A stretch of DNA of 42,529 bases. It comes from Ruminococcus sp. GTDB lineage: Bacteria > Bacillota > Clostridia > Oscillospirales > Ruminococcaceae. The stretch spans positions 1 to 42,529 of the forward strand of contig SVNQ01000012.1 of NCBI GenBank assembly GCA_015066865.1. Direction: 5' to 3'. The notes below the pieces were generated by a model. That model saw only the letters and a program-made list of their open reading frames with translations. It had not been told where the DNA came from and made no database searches. This document shows positions 15,781-21,714 of the stretch, piece by piece. Within the stretch, counting starts at the first letter, position 1; each line of letters begins with the position of its first letter. Made by a program: the position numbers and the translations under genes.

Positions 15781-15978
15781 TCATCGCAGTTCCCGCTGCG
15801 GTGGGGGATTTTTCTTTTCGCACGCATCGTTCACACATGCCCCGCACGCCCGATGCGCAGGACAGTTATGTGGATTCTCGGTGCAGGTGCCGTCAGTGTT
15901 ACAGCGGCAGCCGGTGTATGCGCACCGAAAGCTACAGGATTTTAATACAGTGTCATCTGACCGTTCTTTTTGTTCCAA
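15781..15978 (-). CDS. Small cysteine-rich phage protein (65 aa), TTG start
   Basis: SCSFRCAYTGCRCNTDGTCT and CPAHRACGACVNDACEKKNP hold ten cysteines, suggesting two zinc-binding clusters. I chose TTG 15978 because GGGAGGAAAT precedes it; the frame upstream lacks any ribosome site. The gene overlaps the end of the PAPS-reductase-like gene by 37 nt. Function unknown. Confidence 0.5.
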   Translation of the reverse strand: MEQKERSDDTVLKSCSFRCAYTGCRCNTDGTCTENPHNCPAHRACGACVNDACEKKNPPPQRELR

Positions 15979-17057
15979 ATTTCCTCCCTCATTTCCTTTT
16001 GTGATAGCCATGCGTTTGTTCCTGGTGTATACGGCTGACGCCATCTGCACCCGATCCAATCAAGTGCATGACCGAATCCTACTTCATTCATCCAGAAATT
16101 CCATTCATCCGGATTCTGCTCATACAGCCTGTCAAATCTGTGTGGGCGTTTGCGTTCCTTCTGGATGCCAAATCCACACATGGAACAGCCTGTCCGCTGT
16201 GCTCCTGTTGTGTAGAGATTTCCGTTTGCATCCCGTTCAATCGTGCCGTAAATCTTTGGTATCGGCACATCCAGATCCAGTGCAAGCTGTAAAAGATCCT
16301 GCCTTGAAAATATCGCAAACGGTGCAGAACGGATGGTACTTACTCCGAAGTAGTTGCAACCATTGATCATCAGGCTTTCCCGTCTGCGTCCGCCTTCGGA
16401 CGCCATCAGTCCCAAATAAGGCACGCTGTTGTGTTCCTTTGCCCAGTTGTCACACGGCTTTTCTTTGAGATAATAGCAGCACTTGTCCGATACCAAAAAA
16501 TCCGGTTTGAGATAATCAACGCCCTCATTCTCGTTCTCATACCCGCCGAACAGCTCTAGCCACTTCTGTGCCATCTTCATGCGTGATTCCTTACGGTTGC
16601 CGCCGTATTCTCCTGTTTCTCCAGTGATAATCGCATGCCGTACCGTCGCATTATCCTCTGACGGACGCTGCAGCAGGTCAATTTTTCCTGCGACCTCTTT
16701 TGAGATAATTGGGAATCCAAATTCACGGATCACCGAAATCTTTGATTTCAGTGGCTTCAAGATGATCAATCCAAGTTTCTTGTGGATCTCCTGTATGGAT
16801 TTATCTTCAAGTGCCGAAACAGTAACGCCGGGTACCATGATTCCAAGTGAGTGCAGGAAAATGTAAAGTGTGATGCTGTCCAGCCCGCCTACAGATACAT
16901 GGCATTCAAGGCCTCGCTTGGCACATTCGTCATAAAATTCATGCGCCCTTACTTCTGCGTATGACCGCTTGAACTCATAAGGCAGCTGTTGCTTTACTCG
17001 GAAATCTGCAATCTTCTTTTCTGCTCCAATTGCTTCCATGCGTTCAAGTACGTTCAT
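15942..17057 (-). CDS. PAPS reductase/DndC-like N-type ATP pyrophosphatase
   Basis: 371 aa. The nucleotide-binding loop HVSVGGLDSITLYIFLHSLG (residues ~53-72) is the SGGxDS motif of the PAPS reductase superfamily with S replaced by V. The later TTGAQRTGCSMCGFG holds the C-xx-C typical of these proteins and probably binds Fe-S or zinc. Phage members are usually annotated as PAPS reductase, but the family also includes sulfur-transfer enzymes for tRNA and phosphorothioate DNA. No Dnd partners lie nearby, so substrate is unknown. It overlaps the upstream membrane gene by ATGA. Confidence 0.75.
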   Translation of the reverse strand: MNVLERMEAIGAEKKIADFRVKQQLPYEFKRSYAEVRAHEFYDECAKRGLECHVSVGGLDSITLYIFLHSLGIMVPGVTVSALEDKSIQEIHKKLGLIILKPLKSKISVIREFGFPIISKEVAGKIDLLQRPSEDNATVRHAIITGETGEYGGNRKESRMKMAQKWLELFGGYENENEGVDYLKPDFLVSDKCCYYLKEKPCDNWAKEHNSVPYLGLMASEGGRRRESLMINGCNYFGVSTIRSAPFAIFSRQDLLQLALDLDVPIPKIYGTIERDANGNLYTTGAQRTGCSMCGFGIQKERKRPHRFDRLYEQNPDEWNFWMNEVGFGHALDWIGCRWRQPYTPGTNAWLSQKEMREEIWNKKNGQMTLY

Positions 17058-17335
17058 ACTACAATCCTCTCCACCTCACGGAACATGCGCTCACGGTTCA
17101 GCTGCACCTCAAATGCAACAGCATCCTGTGCGTTCTCAAGCATCTTTTCTGCCGCCCTTAGCCTGCGCCTGATCTCATCGGAATCCCTTGCATCCTTTGC
17201 CGATACATACAGCCCCAGAGCTGACAGAAACGGCACTACGGACATAAGGCAAAAGCGAAAGTCAAGCGTCGCATTTGCCACGATACACAGCAGCACGGAT
17301 GCGGCAAGCAGCGTGCAGATTGTTTTTGTTTTCAT
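17054..17335 (-). CDS. Small membrane protein with C-terminal helix (93 aa)
   Basis: Two hydrophobic segments, TICTLLAASVLLCIVANA and FCLMSVVPFLSALGLYVS, are followed by a charged coiled-coil-like tail, DEIRRRLRAAEKMLENAQDA. GGGGAGGAGGG precedes the ATG. An early-operon gene of unknown function, overlapping the PAPS-reductase-like gene by 4 nt. Confidence 0.6.
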   Translation of the reverse strand: MKTKTICTLLAASVLLCIVANATLDFRFCLMSVVPFLSALGLYVSAKDARDSDEIRRRLRAAEKMLENAQDAVAFEVQLNRERMFREVERIVV

Positions 17336-17349
17336 TGGGCCCTCCTCCC

Positions 17350-17601
17350 CTACCGTTTCAGATACCAGCGGAAAAACGTTGCAGTCGGGATCAGAAATCC
17401 TCTGTTCTGTTTGCCTTCACGGCGCTCACACAGTCCGAACACGGGATCCATTGCAAGTGTATTCCGCACGAAATCCTTTGAACATCCGAGCAGATCCGCA
17501 ACTACTGAAACAGGAATGTTAATCGGGTACTGCTTTGCAATTTCTTCACATTTGCTTTCGTCCTTGTCGAGAAATTCCTCAAAGAATTTTTTGCAACTCA
17601 T
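17350..17601 (-). CDS. Small phage DNA-binding protein, excisionase-like (83 aa)
   Basis: INIPVSVVADLLGCSKDFVR NTL looks like a winged-helix/HTH recognition segment (V-ADLLG-S), and the C-terminal GFLIPTATFFRWYLKR resembles the wing of excisionase-type proteins. It is the second leftward gene after the Cro-like regulator. It could be the Xis for the distant integrase, or another early regulator; position alone does not decide. Confidence 0.5.
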   Translation of the reverse strand: MSCKKFFEEFLDKDESKCEEIAKQYPINIPVSVVADLLGCSKDFVRNTLAMDPVFGLCERREGKQNRGFLIPTATFFRWYLKR

Positions 17602-17624
17602 GGTTTGCTCCTTTCTGGTTTCGC

Positions 17625-17825
17625 TTACTCCTTCCCATCCACCAGCTCCCTCACCGAAACACCCAACACACGCTCGATGTTGACGATGGTGAGGAAAGCA
17701 GGCTGCTTGATGCCTCTTTCGTACTGGGCAACTGTGGGCTGTTCCACGCCGATCTTGTCGGCAAATTCAGCTTGCGTCAGCCCGATGTTCTCACGCTCAC
17801 GCTTCAGATTCTTTGCAAATTCCAT
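17625..17825 (-). CDS. XRE-family Cro-like regulator (66 aa)
   Basis: MEFAKNLKRERENIGLTQAE FADKIGVEQPTVAQYERGIK is a complete lambda-repressor-type HTH (residues ~4-58) with almost nothing else. It is the first leftward gene downstream of the operator region and opposite the CI-like repressor, as expected for Cro. AAAGTGAGGTGAATTT precedes the ATG. It probably represses the rightward promoter beginning 33 bp upstream of its start. Confidence 0.8.
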   Translation of the reverse strand: MEFAKNLKRERENIGLTQAEFADKIGVEQPTVAQYERGIKQPAFLTIVNIERVLGVSVRELVDGKE

Positions 17826-17857
17826 AAATTCACCTCACTTTATTTATAACTTGGCTA

Positions 17858-17886
17858 TTGACATTTTGCATAAAATAGTGTATACT
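17858..17886 (+). promoter_or_regulatory. Strong rightward promoter in the immunity region
   Basis: TTGACA (17858-17863), 17-nt spacer, TATACT (17881-17886). TTGACATTT at 17858 and AAAGTGTCAA at 17889-17898 form an inverted repeat that straddles the promoter, a likely operator. It reads toward the lysogeny genes and faces the leftward promoter at 18052, so the two are convergent. Confidence 0.55.
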
Positions 17887-17912
17887 TAAAGTGTCAAATC
17901 AAGTAAATACAT

Positions 17913-17958
17913 ATAAGCAGATGGCCAACGAGCGCAGTGAGTGCTGGCAGTCGCTTAT
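17913..17958. repeat. Structured segment downstream of the rightward promoter
   Basis: ATAAGC/GCTTAT at the base, GCCA/TGGC in the middle and AGCGC/GTGCT (one G-U) at the tip can form an interrupted hairpin. It lies in the overlap of the two convergent transcripts. No T-run follows. Confidence 0.35.
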
Positions 17959-18011
17959 GCACCGCAAAAATTATGCTGTTTGTCTGTACGGTATTGTTGC
18001 GCCGTTTTGAA

Positions 18012-18055
18012 TAGCTTAGTTATATTATAATTCACCAAATGAGGAAAGTCAATAG
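18012..18055 (-). promoter_or_regulatory. Leftward lytic promoter with operator O1 in its spacer
   Basis: On the minus strand TTGACT (18052-18047), 17-nt spacer, TATAAT (18029-18024). The spacer is almost entirely the operator TTCACCAAATGAGGAA (18031-18046), an imperfect palindrome. It should drive the Cro-like gene and the early operon. The whole 44-bp block is repeated at 18916-18959 (38 of 44 identical by eye). Confidence 0.65.
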
Positions 18056-18060
18056 TTTTA

Positions 18061-18076
18061 TTCCTCATTCGGTGAA
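18061..18076. promoter_or_regulatory. Repressor operator O2 (inverted copy)
   Basis: TTCCTCATTCGGTGAA is the reverse complement of the O1 type site with one mismatch. It lies 14 bp from O1, so repressor dimers could cooperate across the pair. Confidence 0.6.
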
Positions 18077-18132
18077 CTTTGTTGCTATACACAGTTTTCA
18101 ACAGCATAAATACAGCAGGATAAACATAAAGA

Positions 18133-18160
18133 ACCCCATCCGAAGATGGGGTGAGGGGTG
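18133..18160 (-). terminator. Hairpin with TTCG loop, possible leftward terminator
   Basis: ACCCCATC and GATGGGGT (8 bp) close a tetraloop that reads TTCG on the minus strand, followed there by TCTTTATGTTT. The T-run is imperfect. It might stop leftward transcripts before the operator region; in the rightward mRNA it lies just before the ribosome site at 18153. Confidence 0.4.
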
Positions 18161-18167
18161 ACGTAAT

Positions 18168-18686
18168 ATGCCGGATGAAATTGTCGATGCACAGAAATTT
18201 AGAGAAGGGCTGTTGTGTCTTGAACACCTAATGGCAGATCTCGAAAAGGCAGCAGAAGAGATCATCACAGTTCAAAAACTAACCTTAGATGCCTTTGCTC
18301 AGTCGTTTGAAGAAATAATTGATTTACTTAAAGAATGCAGCACTTTAGAAACAGAGTTCGAAGATGTTGTAAAATATGAAGAATCATTGTACAACTTGAT
18401 CGAAGCTGCCCCGCTGGAAGAAACGCAAAAAATTGAATTGAGACAAGAAGCAGAAGAGAGGTTGAAGTTCGAAAACTATTGGAAACAGAAAGAACATAAC
18501 CGTGCAGTTGCTGCAATTATAGCGAGTATAGTTGTCCCTATATTAGTGGCTATTATTTCGACCATAGGTAATTCCGGAACCACGATCAACATTGATTCAC
18601 CGACTATTGTGATTGAAGATGCGGAATCTGCCGAAAAGCTCATTGCTCAGATGGAGGAACTTCTCGACAAACTTCAGGAAGAATGA
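18168..18686 (+). CDS. Coiled-coil protein with one membrane helix (172 aa), unknown
   Basis: Residues ~15-115 are helical and acidic (LEHLMADLEKAAEEIITVQK). The helix VAAIIASIVVPILVAIIST (~118-140) is a transmembrane segment, followed by GNSGTTINIDSPTIVIED and a short acidic helix ending KLQEE. I do not recognise the family. It lies between operator O2 and the CI-like repressor in the rightward direction, with GAGGGGTGACGTAAT before its ATG, so it is probably expressed in the lysogen. A superinfection-exclusion or signalling role is possible but unproven. Confidence 0.6.
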   Translation: MPDEIVDAQKFREGLLCLEHLMADLEKAAEEIITVQKLTLDAFAQSFEEIIDLLKECSTLETEFEDVVKYEESLYNLIEAAPLEETQKIELRQEAEERLKFENYWKQKEHNRAVAAIIASIVVPILVAIISTIGNSGTTINIDSPTIVIEDAESAEKLIAQMEELLDKLQEE

Positions 18687-18883
18687 AGTTCTCTCTCCAG
18701 ATCCTCGATCACACAATGCAGCCTTGCCTTATCCACCTGATCGCCGGTGATCAGTAAAACGTATCCGAGAAAAATTACCGAATAATTTCTGAATAAGACA
18801 ATCATAGCAATACCTAATGCGAACGATATCATACTTGCAATATGCAGTGTTTTGATTACTGTTCGCAGATATTTGTATTTCAT
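18674..18883 (-). CDS. Small two-helix membrane protein (69 aa)
   Basis: MKYKYLRTVIKTLHIASMIS FALGIAMIVLFRNYSVIFLG YVLLITGDQ shows two membrane helices and a charged C-terminus. I chose ATG 18883 because GGAGG lies 8 nt before it; the upstream ATG sits inside the ribosome site. It is the only leftward gene in the lysogeny block, driven by the O3-controlled promoter just upstream, and converges with the preceding gene (13-nt overlap). Function unknown. Confidence 0.6.
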   Translation of the reverse strand: MKYKYLRTVIKTLHIASMISFALGIAMIVLFRNYSVIFLGYVLLITGDQVDKARLHCVIEDLERELHSS

Positions 18884-18915
18884 ACCATCTACCTCCATAG
18901 TTTTTATTTGGCGTA

Positions 18916-18959
18916 TAGCCTAATTATATTATACTTCACCGTTTGAGGAAAGTCAATAG
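18916..18959 (-). promoter_or_regulatory. Leftward promoter with operator O3, repressor autoregulation site
   Basis: On the minus strand TTGACT (18956-18951), 17-nt spacer containing TTCACCGTTTGAGGAA (18935-18950), TATAAT (18933-18928). It drives the 69-aa membrane gene. It also lies 16 bp before the CI-like gene, whose own rightward promoter probably overlaps here (TATTAT on the plus strand). Confidence 0.6.
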
Positions 18960-18974
18960 AAAGGTCGTGATTTT

Positions 18975-19319
18975 ATGACAGTATTTTTAGAAAACGTATT
19001 ACAGTTGCTCGGTAAAGCAAACATCAGCAAAAACAAGTTACTTACTGACTTAAAATTAGGAAAAAACTCATTTGTGAACTGGGAGAGTCGTGGAACTATT
19101 CCGAACGGTGAAACATTAAGCAAAATCGCCGACTACTTCGGCGTAACTGTTGACTACTTACTGGGAACAGAAACCAAGCCATCCGCAGCCGTGACAGACG
19201 ACGACCTCAAATTTGCCCTGTTCAACGGAGCGGACGGCATCACAGATGAGATGTTTGACGAAGTAAAGGCATTTGCAGAATTTGTAAGGAATCGGGAGGA
19301 AAACAAGCGAAAGGGGTAA
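18975..19319 (+). CDS. CI-like XRE repressor of the prophage
   Basis: 114 aa. The HTH covers residues ~5-65 (LLGKANISKNKLLTDLKLGK NSFVNWESRG then LSKIADYFGVTVDYLLG). The short C-terminal region, DGITDEMFDEVKAFAEFVRN, is a helix rather than a LexA-type peptidase. The ImmA-like protease directly downstream would therefore handle induction, as in ICEBs1-type switches. The ribosome site is GAAAGG. It probably binds the three TTCACCnnnTGAGGAA operators. Confidence 0.82.
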   Translation: MTVFLENVLQLLGKANISKNKLLTDLKLGKNSFVNWESRGTIPNGETLSKIADYFGVTVDYLLGTETKPSAAVTDDDLKFALFNGADGITDEMFDEVKAFAEFVRNREENKRKG

Positions 19320-19323
19320 TTCT

Positions 19324-19734
19324 ATGACGCTGTGTGCCTTGTATGACATGATTGACAACCGTGATGACATTGAGCTCTTGACATTCAGCCTGCCACAGAC
19401 AGAATCCATTTCCATGCCCATCGGGAATAAATGCTACATAGGGATTGACTACACCAAGATCACAAGCACCGCAGACGAAAAGGAAAAGATTGCCCACGAA
19501 CTGGGACACTGCGTGAAGGGTGCATTTTACAACAGGCACAGCAAGCATGATATTATCAGCCGTCACGAGTACCGAGCAGACAAGTGGGCTTGTGAGCAGC
19601 TGGTTCCACGGGATGAACTGGAAGAAGCGTTCCGGCAAGGATATGTCGAAGTCTGGCAGCTTGCGGAGTATTTCAACGTTCCTGAACGCCTTGTGAAAAG
19701 GGCGCTTTGGATATATTTTGACATGGTCATTTAA
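19324..19734 (+). CDS. immA: ImmA/IrrE-family metallopeptidase
   Basis: 136 aa. The zinc site HELGH is at residues 58-62, and EYRADKWACEQLVP supplies the third ligand region typical of ImmA. ImmA proteins cut the partner XRE repressor after DNA damage or quorum signals, releasing lytic or excision genes. The gene begins 4 nt after the repressor stop, which fits a repressor-antirepressor-protease pair. Length is normal for the family. Confidence 0.88.
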   Translation: MTLCALYDMIDNRDDIELLTFSLPQTESISMPIGNKCYIGIDYTKITSTADEKEKIAHELGHCVKGAFYNRHSKHDIISRHEYRADKWACEQLVPRDELEEAFRQGYVEVWQLAEYFNVPERLVKRALWIYFDMVI

Positions 19735-19751
19735 TGACAAGGAGGATTATT

Positions 19752-20027
19752 ATGGGACAAACAACAACAGAGGCAATTCTGAACGCTGTTGAAAACTCCG
19801 GTTCAGATCAGACGATGGGAACAATAGCAATCATCATTATCATTGTGATTGCCGTTTACGCTTTGATCGTATGGGTGATGTGGCTGCTGCTGGCTACTGC
19901 CATACGCAAAGGCGTCCGTGACGGCATGAAGGATGTCGTAAAAGATCTGGACATTATTGCAAAGAACACGAAACCGAAGAAGAAAATTCAGGAGAATGAA
20001 GTGCCGTCTGAAAGCAGCGATAATTAA
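19752..20027 (+). CDS. Membrane protein with one hydrophobic helix (91 aa)
   Basis: MGQTTTEAILNAVENSG precedes the helix MGTIAIIIIIVIAVYALIVW VMWLLLAT, followed by an amphipathic stretch KGVRDGMKDVVKDLDIIAKN and a lysine-rich tail. ATG 19752 is preferred because AAGGAGG lies 6 nt before it; the ORF opens earlier at 19734 without a site. Third membrane protein of the lysogeny block; function unknown. Confidence 0.6.
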   Translation: MGQTTTEAILNAVENSGSDQTMGTIAIIIIIVIAVYALIVWVMWLLLATAIRKGVRDGMKDVVKDLDIIAKNTKPKKKIQENEVPSESSDN

Positions 20028-20032
20028 GCCAC

Positions 20033-20056
20033 TCCCCCTGCCATCCGACAGGGGGA
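20033..20056 (+). other. GC hairpin between membrane gene and integrase
   Basis: TCCCCCTG and CAGGGGGA (8 bp) around an 8-nt loop, with no T-run. It would fold in the mRNA before the integrase ribosome site AAGGGGG and could lower integrase expression. Confidence 0.45.
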
Positions 20057-20077
20057 AGATCATAAGGGGGTGCAATC

Positions 20078-21178
20078 ATGGGCAGGCCAAAAAAAGAAAA
20101 GCCCAATCGGGCTGACGGAACGTATGAAGTGAAAATCACGATCGGCAAAACACTTGACGGAACCCCAATCAGAAAGAGCTTTTACAGCACGATCAGCAAA
20201 GGAGATGCAAAGGCAAAAGCTGAAGCATACAAAATAAACTACGCTGTGAAAGAAATTACAGGAGAATCGCCGGAGCCATCTACCACAACTTTCAAAGCGT
20301 GGGCTTTGCGGTGGCTGGAAACTTACAAAAAAGGTTCTGTATCCCAGCACACCTATAATTTCACCTACAAAACCCCTGTTGAAAAATACATGATCCCCTA
20401 TTTTGGCAATGCGAAGATGATCAACATCAAACCTGTAGACATTCAAGGATACTTTAATTCCGTAAATAATGATGGCGAACCGTTTTCAGAGTCGATTTTG
20501 AAAAAACACAAGATGATACTGAACGCTATTTTCCAATCTGCCATTGATAACGACGTGTGCTACAAAAATCCAGTCAAGAACATCACGTTCACGAAATATC
20601 AGGAAAAGCAGAAACGTCCTGTGTACAATGCAAAACAGGCTGAAATATTGCGTGAGTATGCCATTGAGAAAGCCGCACACAGCATCGTGATCCTGCTCGG
20701 TACGGGACTGCGCCGTGGAGAGCTTTGCGGCTTACGATGGAAAGACGTCGACTTCGAGAACCAGTGCATCCATGTACGCCAAGCTGTCAGCCAGACCTCC
20801 GGCAAGGTGACGATCGGCAAGCCGAAAACCAAAACCTCTGTCAGATCAATTCCGATTTCGAAGGATCTGTGTGACTATCTTGGATCCATGCCCAGAGATG
20901 GAGAATATGTGATCAAGGCACTGGATGGAACGGAGCCGATCACTCCCCACTCGTTTTCGGACTGGTTCGAGAGATTCATGCGTGATTTTTCCGCCGAGAC
21001 TGGCCTTTCAAAGCTTACGCCGCACGAGCTGCGGCACACATACGGCACCGTGCTCCGAGAGCGTGGGATTGACATTTATACCATCCAGAAAGTCATGGGG
21101 CACTCGGATATTTCTGTGACTGCATCGGTATATGTCCACAATGATTTGGACGTGCTAAAACGCAACATGGGACTATAA
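20078..21178 (+). CDS. int: Phage tyrosine integrase
   Basis: 366 aa. An AP2/arm-binding-like N-terminus (ADGTYEVKITIGKTLDGTPI RKSF), the SAM-like core-binding domain (~65-170), then the catalytic domain with Arg in GTGLRRGELCGLRW, HELRH, GHSDISVT and the nucleophile Tyr352 in SVYVHNDLD. All catalytic residues are visible, so it should be active. It ends 80 bp before attR, the usual int-att arrangement. The N-terminus is basic (GRPKKEKPNR). Confidence 0.93.
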   Translation: MGRPKKEKPNRADGTYEVKITIGKTLDGTPIRKSFYSTISKGDAKAKAEAYKINYAVKEITGESPEPSTTTFKAWALRWLETYKKGSVSQHTYNFTYKTPVEKYMIPYFGNAKMINIKPVDIQGYFNSVNNDGEPFSESILKKHKMILNAIFQSAIDNDVCYKNPVKNITFTKYQEKQKRPVYNAKQAEILREYAIEKAAHSIVILLGTGLRRGELCGLRWKDVDFENQCIHVRQAVSQTSGKVTIGKPKTKTSVRSIPISKDLCDYLGSMPRDGEYVIKALDGTEPITPHSFSDWFERFMRDFSAETGLSKLTPHELRHTYGTVLRERGIDIYTIQKVMGHSDISVTASVYVHNDLDVLKRNMGL

Positions 21179-21257
21179 AAAAACGGTACAAGTGTCGTGG
21201 TAAGCGTCGTATTTTAATTATAATGACGCAGAATAGGCGTTTCAACATCGCTTTATC

Positions 21258-21285
21258 AGGAGTTCGATTCTCCTCGCCTCCACCA
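21258..21285 (+). other. attR: 3' end of a tmRNA (ssrA) or tRNA gene
   Basis: AGGAG-TTCGATT-CTCCT is a T arm and CGCCTCC-ACCA an acceptor end with CCA. The acceptor sequence is more like tmRNA than a common tRNA. No 5' half is present. It marks the right junction of the prophage; the intact gene should be at the far-left end outside this window. Confidence 0.65.
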
Positions 21286-21324
21286 ATTGAATATGCGTAT
21301 TTTTAATGTAAAAAAATCGCATGA

Positions 21325-21367
21325 AAAAAGCCGTAGATACGTTAAACAGCGTATTTACGGCTTTTCT
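21325..21367. terminator. Terminator after the tmRNA remnant
   Basis: AAAAAGCCGTAGATACG and CGTATTTACGGCTTTT form a long hairpin with one mismatch (loop TTAAACAG), flanked by A-run and T-run, so it can work on both strands. It is probably the native ssrA terminator. Confidence 0.75.
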
Positions 21368-21470
21368 GTTTTCTCAGAAATATGCACTTTTGTTCAGCGA
21401 GGGGTAGAAACTGATGATACCTGACGCATTTCGTGTCTCAGAAAACTGAAATCGTCTATTCACAAAAAAG

Positions 21471-21614
21471 TGCGACAGTGCGACAGAAACGCTTTCCTGA
21501 CTTTCCGGTTTTCCGGTAGTTTCCGGTACTTTGCGGTACTTTCCGGTGTTTTTAACGTAATAACATATACTGTATCCCCCTCCGTCCCCGTGAGACAGTG
21601 CGACAATGCGACAG
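21471..21614. repeat. Iteron-like repeat field, candidate replication origin
   Basis: Five copies of TTCCGGTACT-like units with about 10-bp period (21503-21550) are flanked by TGCGACAG octamers: two in tandem at 21471-21486 and three at 21591-21614 (two of them with one change). An AT-rich segment (21550-21572) lies between. The 428-bp gap 21286-21713 contains no gene. Iterons plus an AT-rich stretch beside a DNA polymerase operon suggest an origin. Confidence 0.5.
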
Positions 21615-21670
21615 GCACGATTTTCTGAAATATCCGGTGATCTGACAGTACGCAGGTACAGAGCGAGGTA

Positions 21671-21714
21671 AAAAAAATAAGTGGAACGACTGCAACAGCC
21701 GTTCCACCTTTCTT
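21671..21714. terminator. Bidirectional terminator after polA
   Basis: GTGGAACG (21681-21688) and CGTTCCAC (21700-21707) with an inner CTG/CAG. The minus strand then reads TTATTTTTTTT, which ends the leftward polA operon; the plus strand has CTTTCTTTATT. Confidence 0.8.

Noticed and set aside
21503..21550. CRISPR array
   Set aside because: The repeat unit is 10 bp in direct tandem with no spacers and no cas genes nearby.
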